DNA of 64,000 nt, from positions 62,001-126,000 of the forward strand of contig NZ_QYAD01000005.1 in the NCBI RefSeq assembly GCF_016758255.1. Direction: 5' to 3'. Position numbers and translations under genes: made by a program. The stretch comes from Leucobacter chromiireducens subsp. chromiireducens. GTDB taxonomy: Bacteria; Actinomycetota; Actinomycetes; Actinomycetales; Microbacteriaceae. This document shows, in pieces, positions 48,375 to 57,723 of this stretch (positions are counted from its first letter, which is position 1; each line of letters begins with the position of its first letter). The notes below the pieces were generated by a model. The model saw only the letters and a program-made list of their open reading frames with translations. It was not told where the DNA came from and did not search any database.

Positions 48375-50138
48375 ATGACTCGGAACAAGATCCTGACAGG
48401 CGCGGCCATGGTGGCCGTTGCCGCGATCGGCCTCACCGGCTGCGCGAGCGGTGGCGGGGGCGGTGGCGACGCTGCCGGTGAACCCCAGACGGGCGGCACC
48501 CTCAAGGTGCTCGCGAACGGCGATGTGGATCGGCTCGACCCGCAGCTCACGGCCTATGTGCCGGTGAACAGCGTGGTCCGCGCGATCTCCCGTTCGATCC
48601 TGGGCTACGAGTCGTCGAACGAGGTCGACAAGCGTGTGGAGTTGACCGGTGATCTCGCGACCGAGGTTCCAGAGCCCACAAACGATGGACTCACCTACAC
48701 GATTACACTGCGCGACGGTGCGCAGTGGGGTGCTCCAGACGGCGCTCGCGCGATCGTGGCGAGCGACGTCGAGCGCGGGATCAAGCGCATCTGCAATCCG
48801 CATATCGGGGCGGCGCTCGGTGGGTACTTCATCAATCTGATCGACGGCATGGAGAGCTTCTGCGATGGCTTCGCGAAGGTGGCTCCCGAGGTCGGGCCGA
48901 TGAAGGACTACATCGAGAAGAACGACATCTCCGGCATTGAGACGCCCGACGACAAGACCGTGGTGTTTACACTCACTGAGCCCGCATCCGACTTCACCTC
49001 GATGCTCAGCCTGCCGACGGCCAACCCCGCGCCGATTGAGGTGCTCGACTACCTGCCGGACTCACCCGAGTACCGCAACAACTTCATTGCTTCAGGCCCG
49101 TACACGGTGGCCGAGCACAAGCCCGACGTCTCGATGAAGTTCGTTCGCAACGAGGCCTGGGACGCGAAGAGCGATCCGCTCCGCGGCGCGTACGTCGACG
49201 AGATCCAGATGACCATGGGTCTCGAGGCCGACGCCGCCATGCAGCAGCTGCAGGCTGGCTCCGCGGATCTTCTTTTCGACCTCCAACCGAGCCCCGCGAA
49301 CATTCAGCAGCTCACAACCGCGAACGATGAGAAGTTCTCCACTATGGAGAACGGTGGCATCGATCAGTTCCTCTGGTTCAACACGAAAACCGACAACAAC
49401 GGCGGCGCATTGCAGAAGCTCGAGGTGCGTCAGGCTATTCAGTACGCCATCGACAAGCCCGCAGTCGTGCAGGTGATGGGCGGCGAGGACATCGCTACCG
49501 TAACGAACGGTATCTTCGGCCCTGGCGTTAACGGCTACGAGGACTTCTCGCTGTACGGCGACAAGTCGGGCAAGGCGGACCCGGAGAAGGCGAAGGAGCT
49601 GCTGGCGAAAGCGGGAGTCGAGAACCTCACGCTCAAGTTCCCCTACCGAAACCTAGGCACCCAGCCCGACATCGCACAGACGGTACAGGCGAGCCTCGAG
49701 GCCGCGGGTATTACGGTTGAGCTCTTCCCAGTCCCGCCGACGGACTACTACGCCAACTTCATGTCAAACGTGGAGAACACGACCGGCGGCGAGTGGGACG
49801 TTGCACTGGTGGGCTGGTCCCCGGATTGGGTAGGCGGCGCTGCGCGCTCGGTGTTCCAGCCGCAGTTCACGTTCGACGGGACCCCGCAGACCTACAACTA
49901 CGTCGACTACAACAACGATGAGGCAAACAAGCTCGCCACCGAGGCGCTGTCAGCAGCGACCCCTGAGGAGGCAGGCAAGCTCTGGCACCAGGTGGACGAG
50001 ACCGTGATGCAGGACTCGCCCATTGTGAGCATTGTCGCTCGAAAGAAGGCCAATTACCACTCAGCGCGCGTCGAGAACTTCGAGATCTATGCGCTCGCCC
50101 AGAACGGCGACTGGACGAACGTCTGGCTCACGAAGTAA
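48375..50138 (+). CDS. Peptide ABC transporter substrate-binding lipoprotein
   Basis: A 587-residue family-5 solute-binding protein (DppA/OppA type). The signal peptide ends in a lipobox, GLTGC, with Cys23, then a Gly-rich linker, so it is tethered outside the membrane. Family marks are GGTLKVLANGDVDRLDPQL at the start of the mature protein, ITLRDGAQWGAPDGA, FTSMLSLPTANPAPIEVLDY, FLWFNTKTDNNGGALQ and VRQAIQYAIDKPAVVQVM. It is first in an operon with an ATPase, two permeases and two proline peptidases, pointing to uptake of proline-containing peptides (inference). Confidence 0.9.
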   Translation: MTRNKILTGAAMVAVAAIGLTGCASGGGGGGDAAGEPQTGGTLKVLANGDVDRLDPQLTAYVPVNSVVRAISRSILGYESSNEVDKRVELTGDLATEVPEPTNDGLTYTITLRDGAQWGAPDGARAIVASDVERGIKRICNPHIGAALGGYFINLIDGMESFCDGFAKVAPEVGPMKDYIEKNDISGIETPDDKTVVFTLTEPASDFTSMLSLPTANPAPIEVLDYLPDSPEYRNNFIASGPYTVAEHKPDVSMKFVRNEAWDAKSDPLRGAYVDEIQMTMGLEADAAMQQLQAGSADLLFDLQPSPANIQQLTTANDEKFSTMENGGIDQFLWFNTKTDNNGGALQKLEVRQAIQYAIDKPAVVQVMGGEDIATVTNGIFGPGVNGYEDFSLYGDKSGKADPEKAKELLAKAGVENLTLKFPYRNLGTQPDIAQTVQASLEAAGITVELFPVPPTDYYANFMSNVENTTGGEWDVALVGWSPDWVGGAARSVFQPQFTFDGTPQTYNYVDYNNDEANKLATEALSAATPEEAGKLWHQVDETVMQDSPIVSIVARKKANYHSARVENFEIYALAQNGDWTNVWLTK

Positions 50139-50151
50139 CAACTCGGTAGCA

Positions 50152-50191
50152 GGGTGGGGCGGTGCTCCTGTGTGGTCGCACCGCCCCACCC
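50152..50191 (+). terminator. Hairpin between the binding protein and ATPase genes
   Basis: Perfect 14-bp stem GGGTGGGGCGGTGC/GCACCGCCCCACCC with a 12-base loop, 13 bases after the stop. No T-run follows. It probably protects or partly terminates the upstream message so that more binding protein than transporter is made. Confidence 0.7.
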
Positions 50192-50213
50192 GCGCCTGGG
50201 AAAGGTGAATCGG

Positions 50214-52055
50214 ATGACGATTCTTGAAGTGTCGAATCTCGTGGTGGACATCCCCACAGAGGATGGCGATGTGCACGCTGTGCAGGATGTCTCATTTGAC
50301 GTGCGGGAGGGCGAGTTCTTCGGCATCGTGGGCGAGTCTGGCTCCGGGAAGTCCGTACTCGTGCAGTCAGTCATGGGGTTGATCCCGCAGGCGAAGACGT
50401 CCGGGACGGTGTCGTTTCGAGGGCAAAACCTGCTGACTCTCGGTGCCAATGGGCTTCGCAGGCTCCGCGGCAAGGAGATCAGCATGATCTTCCAGGATCC
50501 GCTCTCGAGCCTGCACCCGCAGTACACCATCGGGTGGCAGATCGTTGAGCAGATCTGCGCCCACGAGCAGGTGACGAAGGCTGAGGCGAAGGCGCGGGCG
50601 ATCGAGCTGCTCGAGAAGGTGCGGATCCCGAACGCGGCGGAGCGCTTCGACGCATACCCGCACCAGTTCTCAGGCGGGATGCGCCAGCGCGTCATGATTG
50701 CGATGGCGCTTTCCCTGGGGCCGGCGATCATCATCGCCGACGAGCCCACCACCGCTCTGGACTCGACCGTGCAGGCACAGATCCTCGATCTGCTCGCAGA
50801 GATGCGCGCGGACCTGGGGGCTACGGTCATCATGATCAGCCACGACCTCGGCGTGCTGGCGCGCGTCGCCGATCGCGTCATGGTGATGTACGGGGGGCGT
50901 CGCCTTGAGCTGGGGGAGAGCGCCCAGGTGCTCGGCAACCCGGCCCACCCCTACACGGCCGGGTTGCTGCGCTCCTCTTCATTCAATACGGCTCCGGGCG
51001 CGCCGCTCGTGCCGATCGCTGGACGCACGCCGAGCCTCTTGACACCGCCGAGCGGCTGCGTGTTCCAGAGCCGCTGCCCGGATGCGATGGAGATTTGTGG
51101 CCAGCGTCCGCCGCTGCGCGAGTTTTCCGACGGCACCGAGGCACTGTGCTGGCTCGAGACGCCGCCGAGCGCCCCCGCACCGCCCGATCCCAAGCTGCCT
51201 GCGCTGGCGATCTCCGAGGACGACGCGATTGTGGAAGTGCGTGATCTGGCGCTCGAATTTCGGCAACGACGGGCAGCGCCCAAGCGCGTGCTCGACGGCA
51301 TCAGCCTGTCGGTGCGGCGTGGTGAAACGCTCGGCCTCGTGGGAGAGAGTGGCTGTGGGAAGACCACCCTTGCCCGCGCGATTGCGGGCCTCATCCCGCA
51401 GACGAGTGGAACGGTTCACTTCGACGGCCGCGATACGTCGGAGTTGCGCGGTGAGGAGTGGCGTGCCCAGCGGCGGCGCGTGCAGGTCGTGTTCCAGGAT
51501 CCTTTCGGGTCACTGAACCCGAAGCGTCGCGTCGGCGCGATTATTGGGGACCCGTTTCGGATCCACGGGGTCGCGTCTGGTCGCGAGCGCCAGGCTCGGG
51601 TGCAGGAACTGATGGAGCTGGTGGGTCTCAACCCCGAACACTTCAACCGCTTCCCGTCTCAGTTCTCGGGGGGCCAACGGCAGCGGATCGGCATCGCGCG
51701 TGCGATTGCGCTTCGGCCTGAGCTCGTGATCTTGGACGAACCGGTCTCGGCGCTCGACGTGTCGATTCAGGCCCAGGTGCTGAACCTCCTCGACGAGCTG
51801 CAACGCGAGCTGGGACTCACCTACCTGTTCATCTCCCACGACCTCGCCGTGGTGCGGCACGTGTGCGACCGCATCGCCGTGATGGAGGGCGGCCGCATCA
51901 TCGAGCTTGGTGAAGCGGAAGCCGTCTACGGCGCCCCGCAGCAGCCCTTTACGCAGCGCCTGCTTGCCGCGGCGGCGCCCGAGATTCCCCGCCGTCCGCG
52001 CGAGCGAGAGCTCCTTGCCGCGGCGGCGGTCTCTGGGACGGAGGCCCACGCATGA
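50214..52055 (+). CDS. Peptide ABC transporter ATPase, fused DppD-DppF type
   Basis: A 613-residue protein with two complete ABC domains in one chain. Domain 1: Walker A GESGSGKS near 40, signature FSGGMRQRVMIAMAL, Walker B IIADEPTTALD. Between them is the oligopeptide-type C-terminal segment with cysteines (CVFQSRCPDAMEICGQRPPL and CW), typical of the Fe-S-like motif of OppD. Domain 2: GESGCGKTT, FSGGQRQRIGIARAI and VILDEPVSALD. The fusion gives equal amounts of the two halves. AAAGG precedes the ATG. It overlaps the permease gene by four bases. Confidence 0.92.
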   Translation: MTILEVSNLVVDIPTEDGDVHAVQDVSFDVREGEFFGIVGESGSGKSVLVQSVMGLIPQAKTSGTVSFRGQNLLTLGANGLRRLRGKEISMIFQDPLSSLHPQYTIGWQIVEQICAHEQVTKAEAKARAIELLEKVRIPNAAERFDAYPHQFSGGMRQRVMIAMALSLGPAIIIADEPTTALDSTVQAQILDLLAEMRADLGATVIMISHDLGVLARVADRVMVMYGGRRLELGESAQVLGNPAHPYTAGLLRSSSFNTAPGAPLVPIAGRTPSLLTPPSGCVFQSRCPDAMEICGQRPPLREFSDGTEALCWLETPPSAPAPPDPKLPALAISEDDAIVEVRDLALEFRQRRAAPKRVLDGISLSVRRGETLGLVGESGCGKTTLARAIAGLIPQTSGTVHFDGRDTSELRGEEWRAQRRRVQVVFQDPFGSLNPKRRVGAIIGDPFRIHGVASGRERQARVQELMELVGLNPEHFNRFPSQFSGGQRQRIGIARAIALRPELVILDEPVSALDVSIQAQVLNLLDELQRELGLTYLFISHDLAVVRHVCDRIAVMEGGRIIELGEAEAVYGAPQQPFTQRLLAAAAPEIPRRPRERELLAAAAVSGTEAHA

Positions 52056-53014
52056 ACCGCGTTTTCTCAAAAGAGACCAAGGTGCTCATCACCCCGGCGG
52101 CTGCCGCTCGGCGTGCCGCGGAGGTCAAGGCGCGCAGCTCCTGGCAGCTCACTGCCGCGCGCCTCGTCCGTGATCCCGCGAGCATCGTCTCCGCGATCGT
52201 CATTGTGCTGATCGTGGCGTTCGCGCTGGGCGCGCCGCTCGTGGCACAGTGGACCGGGCACGGGCCAACCGAGCAGTTCCGCGAGTCCGGGCTGTCGTCG
52301 GCGGGCATACCGGTGGGACCGAGCAGTGAGTTCATCCTCGGCACCGATCAGCTCGGCCGCGACATCCTGGTCCGACTTGCCTATGGTGCACGCGTGTCGC
52401 TGCTGGTCGGCGTTGTTGCATCGCTCATTGCGTCGGCGATCGGCATTCTCATCGGAATGATCGCCGGCTTCTTCGGCGGCGTGGTCGACACGATCCTCAG
52501 CCGGGTGATTGACCTGGTGATGAGCGTGCCGTTCCTGCTCGTCGCAATCGCCACGGTGTCGGTGCTCGGCCCGAGTCTGCAACTCTCCATCGCCGTCATC
52601 GTCTTCTTCAGCTGGACCGGGCTCGCACGCGTGATCCGCGGTCAGGTGCTCGCCATCCGCGAGCGCGAGTTCGTGGAGGCTGCCCGCTCCCTCGGCGAGT
52701 CACCGATGTCCATCATGTTCACGGGTGTGCTGCCGAACCTCGTGGTGCCGATCATCGTCTACACCACGCTCATGATCCCCGCGGCGATCGTGTTCGAGGC
52801 CACCCTGTCGTTCCTCGGCCTCGGCATCGTGCCGCCGACGCCCAGCTGGGGCAACATGCTCGCGGACGCGGCGAACGGCTCGATGTACATGGTGGCGCCG
52901 TGGATGGTGCTCGTTCCCGGTCTCGCCCTCCTCGCGCTGACCCTCGCGTTCAATCTGCTCGGTGACGGTCTGCGCGATGCGCTCGACCCGTCCTCCACGA
53001 AGGGAGGGAAGTGA
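52052..53014 (+). CDS. Peptide ABC transporter permease (DppC type)
   Basis: A 320-residue permease. A cytoplasmic N-terminus of about 45 residues is followed by the first helix (IVSAIVIVLIVAFALGAPLV), the DppC-type periplasmic loop with SSEFILGTDQLGRDILVRLAYGAR, and then five further helices. The EAA coupling loop reads EFVEAARSLGESPMSIMFTGVLPN. It pairs with the DppB-type permease encoded next. The order C before B is the reverse of the usual dpp order. Confidence 0.92.
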   Translation: MNRVFSKETKVLITPAAAARRAAEVKARSSWQLTAARLVRDPASIVSAIVIVLIVAFALGAPLVAQWTGHGPTEQFRESGLSSAGIPVGPSSEFILGTDQLGRDILVRLAYGARVSLLVGVVASLIASAIGILIGMIAGFFGGVVDTILSRVIDLVMSVPFLLVAIATVSVLGPSLQLSIAVIVFFSWTGLARVIRGQVLAIREREFVEAARSLGESPMSIMFTGVLPNLVVPIIVYTTLMIPAAIVFEATLSFLGLGIVPPTPSWGNMLADAANGSMYMVAPWMVLVPGLALLALTLAFNLLGDGLRDALDPSSTKGGK

Positions 53015-53979
53015 TGGTTCGCTTCCTCGCCTCGCGCATCGGCTTTGGTGTGCTCGTGCTGTTTCTCCTCAGCGTGTTCGTCTTCGTGCTGTTCTACGTC
53101 ACGCCCTCCGACCCCGCGCGCATTATCGCGGGCGACAAGGCGACCGAGGAGCTGATGGCGCAGATCCGCACGAATCTCGGTCTCGACAAGCCGATGCTTG
53201 AGCAGTACCTCATGTTCATCGGCAACCTCGTGCAGGGCGACCTGGGATACTCGTACCGGACCAACCTGCCGGTCGCGGACATCGTGCTCACCCGGATCCC
53301 GATCACGATGTCGCTCGTGTTTGGCGCTGTCATCGTGTGGCTCCTCATTGGCATCCCGATCGGCATTGCATCGGCGAAGCGGCCCGGCAGCGTGCGGGAT
53401 CGACTGGGTCAGGGCTTTGCCATTGTGGGCATCAGTTTCCCCACGTTCGTGCTCGGCATGCTCGCGCTCTACACGCTCTACTTCCTGCCGACAAAGCTGG
53501 GGATTACGCTCTTCCCGCCCTCCGGCTACGTGCCCTTCGCGCAGGATCCGTTGCAGTGGGTGTGGCACCTGATCCTGCCCTGGTGCACGCTCGCGCTCGT
53601 TACGAGCGCTGTGTACGCGCGGCTCACCCGCGGCCAGATGCTTGAGGTGCTCGGGCAGGACTACGTGCGCACCGCGCGCGCGAAGGGCCTCACGGAGCGG
53701 CGGGTGACGTACGTGCACGCCTTCCGCAGTGCCATGCCGCCGCTCGTCACCCAGCTCGGGATCGACATCGGCATGCTGCTCGGTGGCGTGATTGTGATCG
53801 AGCAGGTGTTCGGCCTCCAGGGCGTGGGCGCTCTCGCAGTCACCAGCGTGGCAATGCAGGATCGGCCCGTGGTGATCGCGATCGTGCTGCTCGGCGGTGT
53901 CTTCGTGGTCATCTCAAACCTCGTGGTCGATACGCTGTACGCGCTGCTCGACTCGCGCGTTCGCACCGCCGGCAAGTAG
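53014..53979 (+). CDS. Peptide ABC transporter permease (DppB type)
   Basis: A 321-residue permease with six predicted helices. It starts MVRFLASRIGFGVLVLFLLS, has VFVLFYVTPSDPARII and LGYSYRTNLPVADIVLTRIP in the first periplasmic part, and the EAA loop YVRTARAKGLTERRVTYVHAFRS. ATG 53014 overlaps the previous stop (TGATG) and has AGGGAGGGAA before it; the GTG three bases upstream is the alternative start. A proline iminopeptidase-type gene follows after 35 bp. Confidence 0.92.
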   Translation: MVRFLASRIGFGVLVLFLLSVFVFVLFYVTPSDPARIIAGDKATEELMAQIRTNLGLDKPMLEQYLMFIGNLVQGDLGYSYRTNLPVADIVLTRIPITMSLVFGAVIVWLLIGIPIGIASAKRPGSVRDRLGQGFAIVGISFPTFVLGMLALYTLYFLPTKLGITLFPPSGYVPFAQDPLQWVWHLILPWCTLALVTSAVYARLTRGQMLEVLGQDYVRTARAKGLTERRVTYVHAFRSAMPPLVTQLGIDIGMLLGGVIVIEQVFGLQGVGALAVTSVAMQDRPVVIAIVLLGGVFVVISNLVVDTLYALLDSRVRTAGK

Positions 53980-54014
53980 CTCGAGTGACCCACCATTGGA
54001 AGGACGGATACCCC

Positions 54015-55316
54015 ATGCAGCGAAGCGCTGAGTACCTGATTGGCACGGACATCGTCGCGCGCGACGTGTGGACGACGGTGCCGCTTGACTGGAACGACCC
54101 AGAGGGTGAAACGATCCGCGTGTACGCACGCGAGCTCGTCGCCGCTGAGCGCCGCTCGGAGGACCTGCCGCTCCTCGTCCACCTGCAGGGTGGTCCTGGC
54201 GGCAAGGGAACGCGCCCGCTCGCCCGAAGCTCGTGGGTGGGGGCAGCGCTCCGCAGGTTCCGACTCGTGATCCCGGACCAGCGGGGGACGGGCCGCTCCA
54301 CACCGCTCTCCGGCAGAGACTTCGCCGAGCTGCCAGCCGAAGAATCAGCACGGCGGCTGTCGCTCCACCGTGCGGACTCGATTGTGCGAGATCTTGAGGC
54401 GGTGCGCGCGACGCATTACGCCGGGCGCCAGTGGTGGTCGATTGGGCAGAGCTATGGCGGCTTCCTCACGCTGCACTACCTCTCCACCGCGCCGGAGGCG
54501 CTCGTGGCTTCGGCAGTGACGGGTGGGCTCGCCGCGCTCGAGCCTGATCCCGCAGAGGTGTACCGCCGCACCTTCCCGCGCGTGCTCGAGAAGAATCGGG
54601 TGTTCCGAGAGCGGGCCCCGCACCTCACGGGTCGGGTGGACCGGATCGCGGACCTGCTCGAGGCGGAGGACGTGCGACTCGCGGATGGGGATCGCCTCAC
54701 CGTGCAGCGATTCCAGACGCTGGGACTCGACTTCGGTATGGCCCCGGGCTTCGACCGGGTGCACTGGCTCCTCGACGAAGCCTTCGCCGACGCGGACGAG
54801 ACACGCTTGAGCGACACCTTCCTCGAGACGGTGGGTGAGGCGACGGGGTTTGCCACGAATCCGCTCTTCATTGCATTGCAGGAGAGCATCTACGGGCCGG
54901 GTCCCTCCGCCTGGGCGGCGCAGCGCGAGCGCGATGCGCGGCCCGAGTTCGCTCCCGACGCCAGGTCACTGCTCTTCACGGGCGAGATGGTATTCCCCTG
55001 GATGTTCGAGGAGATCCGCGCGCTCCGCGGCTTCCGCGCGGGAGTTGAAATACTCGCTGCGCGAGAATGGCCGATCGAAATGTACGACACCGCACAGCTT
55101 GCGCAGAACGCTGTGCCGGTGGAGGCGGCCGTCTACTTCGACGATATGTACGTCGACGCGGGGCTGTCGCTCGACACCGCGGCGCGCGTGTCTGCGCTGC
55201 ATGCTTGGGTCACGAACGAATTCGAGCACGATGGCGTTCACCACGACGGTGTCGCCGAGCGGCTCTTCACCGCCCTCGAGCATCGGCTCGGCGGCACCCC
55301 CAGCACCCGCAACTAG
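54015..55316 (+). CDS. Proline iminopeptidase-like serine peptidase (S33)
   Basis: A 433-residue alpha/beta hydrolase of the S33 family, releasing N-terminal proline or similar residues from peptides. Oxyanion motif QGGPGGKGTRP; PDQRGTGRSTPL; nucleophile Ser146 in GQSYGGF; C-terminal acid and His regions in VYFDDMYVDAGLSLD and NEFEHDGVHHDGV. No signal peptide, so it acts on imported peptides. ATG 54015 is chosen for the GGAAGGA upstream; an ATG-like GTG further upstream lacks one. It is positioned after the peptide importer and before an Xaa-Pro aminopeptidase. Confidence 0.88.
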   Translation: MQRSAEYLIGTDIVARDVWTTVPLDWNDPEGETIRVYARELVAAERRSEDLPLLVHLQGGPGGKGTRPLARSSWVGAALRRFRLVIPDQRGTGRSTPLSGRDFAELPAEESARRLSLHRADSIVRDLEAVRATHYAGRQWWSIGQSYGGFLTLHYLSTAPEALVASAVTGGLAALEPDPAEVYRRTFPRVLEKNRVFRERAPHLTGRVDRIADLLEAEDVRLADGDRLTVQRFQTLGLDFGMAPGFDRVHWLLDEAFADADETRLSDTFLETVGEATGFATNPLFIALQESIYGPGPSAWAAQRERDARPEFAPDARSLLFTGEMVFPWMFEEIRALRGFRAGVEILAAREWPIEMYDTAQLAQNAVPVEAAVYFDDMYVDAGLSLDTAARVSALHAWVTNEFEHDGVHHDGVAERLFTALEHRLGGTPSTRN

Positions 55317-55337
55317 TTCTCAGGAGGAGAATCACTG

Positions 55338-56861
55338 ATGTCCCACGCCTCGCACGCCTCCCACGCACCCCACGCCACGAGCCTGTCCGGGCTCGGCGCC
55401 GCGGTCCGCACTGTTGACTGGGAGTCCGGAATGCCGAACTCGCGCGCGGTACGGCGCGATCCGCGCATGCCGCTGCTCTCCACCACGCCGGGTTTCACGG
55501 AGTGGATCAGTACCGGCTGGGGGGAGGCGGATCGCACGCCGCGCGTGGAAACTGGGGCGGCAGAAGCTGCGGCAGCGCACCGCGCCCGGCTCTCTGCCGA
55601 GCTGCCCGGCCAGGCGCTCGTGATCACGGCGGGTCGTGCGCAGCTGCGCGTGAACGATAACTTCTTCGAGTTCCGTGCCGACAGCGATTTCCTCTGGCTC
55701 GTTGGGTACGGCGTCGAAGACGGTGTCCTCGTGCTCACGCCCGCGGCGGGCGGCCATGACGCGGTGCTCTACGTCACGCCGCCCGCGCGCCCCGGGGAGG
55801 CAGCGTTCCATGCGTCTGCCGCGCACGGCGAGTTGTGGGTGGGGCCGCAGCCGGGAGTCGCCGAGTTGCAGGCAGCGCTGGGCCTCACCGTGAAGCCGAT
55901 CGCCGAGCTGCGACTCCCGGTGGGCGCGCTCGTCGCGGGCGCCGCTGTCGTGGCGGCGGGGGCGGGAGCGCGCCTCGAGGGGACGCCGCGCTCTGCCGAG
56001 CTCGCACGCGTGCTCTCCGAGCTGCGCATGTTCAAGGACGCGTGGGAGGTCGCCGAACTCCGCCGTGCCATCCTTGACACGGTGGACGGCTTCGCCGAGG
56101 TGCGTCGTGAAATCCCGCGCGCCATCGAGCGCGGGGGAGAGCGCTGGCTGCAGGGCACCTTTGATCGCCACGCCCGCACGGTGGGTCAGGCGCCGGGGTA
56201 CTCGACGATCGTCGGGTCCGGAGCGCACGCGCCCGTGCTGCACTGGGTGCGTGCGGACGGCGAGATCCTGCCCGAAGAACTCCTGCTTCTCGACATGGGT
56301 GTGGAAGGACGCTCGGGCTACACGGCAGACGTCACGCGTACGCTCCCCGCGAGCGGCACCTTCAGTGCGGTGCAGCGCGAGGTGCACGACCTCGTTGAGC
56401 GCTCGCACCGCGCTGGCCTCGCGGCGGTTGGCCCCGGGCGGCCGTGGGCGGACTTCCATGCGGCAAGCATGGAAGTCATTGCACGCGGACTCGCAGATTG
56501 GGGGCTGCTCCCCGTGTCGGTCGATGAGGCGCTCTCGGAGCACGGCCAACAGCATCGTCGGTACATCGTGTGCGGCGTCGGCCACCACCTCGGTCTCGAC
56601 GTGCACGACTGCGACGGCTCGAGCTACGAGGCGTATCTCGGGGGTACCGTGCAGGCAGGCATGGCCTTGACCGTTGAGCCGGGACTCTACTTCCACGCGT
56701 GGGACGAGACCGTGCCGCCTGAGCTGCGCGGGATCGGTGTGCGGCTCGAGGACGACCTCATCGTCACCGACAGCGGCACCGAGGTGCTGAGCGACGCACT
56801 GCCCATTGACGCGGCAGGAATTGAGGCCTGGATGGCGGATCAGCTCGGAGGTGGACTCTAA
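55338..56861 (+). CDS. pepP: Xaa-Pro aminopeptidase (M24)
   Basis: A 507-residue metallo-aminopeptidase of the PepP type, cutting the bond before proline at position two. The N-terminal creatinase-like domain (to about 240) has FRADSDFLWLVGYGVEDGVL. The pita-bread catalytic domain has the metal ligands Asp in LLLDMGVEG and DVTRTLPASG, His in VGHHLGLDVHDCD, Glu in LTVEPGLYFH and Glu in GVRLEDDLIV. CAGGAGGAG precedes the ATG. With the S33 peptidase it would strip proline-containing peptides completely. Confidence 0.93.
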   Translation: MSHASHASHAPHATSLSGLGAAVRTVDWESGMPNSRAVRRDPRMPLLSTTPGFTEWISTGWGEADRTPRVETGAAEAAAAHRARLSAELPGQALVITAGRAQLRVNDNFFEFRADSDFLWLVGYGVEDGVLVLTPAAGGHDAVLYVTPPARPGEAAFHASAAHGELWVGPQPGVAELQAALGLTVKPIAELRLPVGALVAGAAVVAAGAGARLEGTPRSAELARVLSELRMFKDAWEVAELRRAILDTVDGFAEVRREIPRAIERGGERWLQGTFDRHARTVGQAPGYSTIVGSGAHAPVLHWVRADGEILPEELLLLDMGVEGRSGYTADVTRTLPASGTFSAVQREVHDLVERSHRAGLAAVGPGRPWADFHAASMEVIARGLADWGLLPVSVDEALSEHGQQHRRYIVCGVGHHLGLDVHDCDGSSYEAYLGGTVQAGMALTVEPGLYFHAWDETVPPELRGIGVRLEDDLIVTDSGTEVLSDALPIDAAGIEAWMADQLGGGL

Positions 56862-56882
56862 AACTCCTGGTCCCAGCAAAAA

Positions 56883-56912
56883 TTGCGAAACAGGGTGTCG
56901 CTGTGGCAAAAT
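56883..56912 (+). promoter_or_regulatory. Promoter of the rpsP operon
   Basis: TTGCGA (56883-56888), 18 bases, CAAAAT (56907-56912). It gives a leader of about 85 nt ending in AAGGAG before rpsP, so this operon is not leaderless. Confidence 0.6.
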
Positions 56913-57001
56913 AGACGAGTTCACGCATTCGCGTGCCCAGGCTTTCGCGCAGCGGCCCAGTTTCGTCGCGTGTCGTCGTTTCACAATCAAGGAGTCATCT
57001 C

Positions 57002-57436
57002 ATGGCAGTCAAGATCCGCCTCAAGCGCCTCGGCAAGATCCGCGCACCCTACTACCGCATCGTCGTTGCCGACTCGCGCACCAAGCGCGACGGTCGTGTG
57101 ATCGAGGAGATCGGCAAGTACCACCCCACCGAGAACCCCTCCTTCATCGAGGTTGACTCGGATCGTGCACAGTACTGGCTGAGCGTCGGCGCACAGCCGA
57201 CCGAGCAGGTTGCAGCGATCCTCAAGCTCACGGGTGACTGGGGCAAGTTCTCGGGCGAGGGCTCGACCGAGTCGCAGGTCAAGGCTCCCGAGGCGAAGGC
57301 TGTCTTCGAGGCAGACGCTTCGAAGAAGGCCGTTCTCCGTCCCAAGGCTGAGAAGCCGGCTGCGGCCCCCGCTGAGGAGGCTGCTGAGGCTCCCGCCGAG
57401 GAGGCCACCGAGGCCGCTGAGACCACCGAGGACTAA
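57002..57436 (+). CDS. rpsP: 30S ribosomal protein S16
   Basis: A 144-residue protein. Residues 1-80 are the standard S16 core, beginning [20 protein letters not shown] and including [13 protein letters not shown]. The remaining 60 residues form a tail that ends in an Ala/Glu-rich stretch ([19 protein letters not shown]), common in actinobacterial S16. ATG 57002 is chosen because the core begins there, with AAGGAG upstream. khpA follows after five bases. Confidence 0.96.
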   Translation: MAVKIRLKRLGKIRAPYYRIVVADSRTKRDGRVIEEIGKYHPTENPSFIEVDSDRAQYWLSVGAQPTEQVAAILKLTGDWGKFSGEGSTESQVKAPEAKAVFEADASKKAVLRPKAEKPAAAPAEEAAEAPAEEATEAAETTED

Positions 57437-57441
57437 TCCTC

Positions 57442-57723
57442 TTGGCTGAACAGGCGCTCGCTGACGCCCTCGGACATCTCGTCCGAGGAATCGTTGACCA
57501 TCCGGATCGAGTGCGGGTTGACGCCCGCGGTGGATCGCGCGGCGAGGTGCTCGAGGTGCGCGTGCACCCCGGGGATCTCGGTCGCGTGATCGGCCGTGGC
57601 GGCCGCACCGCCTCCTCGCTGCGCACCGTCGTGAACTCGCTTGCCGCGGGTGAGCGCGTGCGCGTTGACGTCGTCGATACTGACGACGCCGCCGAGGCCG
57701 TCTCGACCGGAAGCGACGCCTGA
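57442..57723 (+). CDS. khpA: KH-domain RNA-binding protein KhpA
   Basis: A 93-residue single KH-domain protein. The domain has RVDARGGSRGEVLEVRVHP and the RNA-binding GxxG loop in RVIGRGGRTASSLRTVV. In other Gram-positives KhpA partners KhpB in small-RNA and cell-elongation control. The start appears to be TTG at 57442, five bases after the rpsP stop; no other start keeps the domain whole. It overlaps rimM by one base. Confidence 0.9.
   Translation: MAEQALADALGHLVRGIVDHPDRVRVDARGGSRGEVLEVRVHPGDLGRVIGRGGRTASSLRTVVNSLAAGERVRVDVVDTDDAAEAVSTGSDA

Noticed and set aside
55041-55060. Second copy of the aceA palindrome half (GAAATACTCG) near 55048
   Set aside because: Only one half is present and it lies inside the S33 peptidase gene; chance match.
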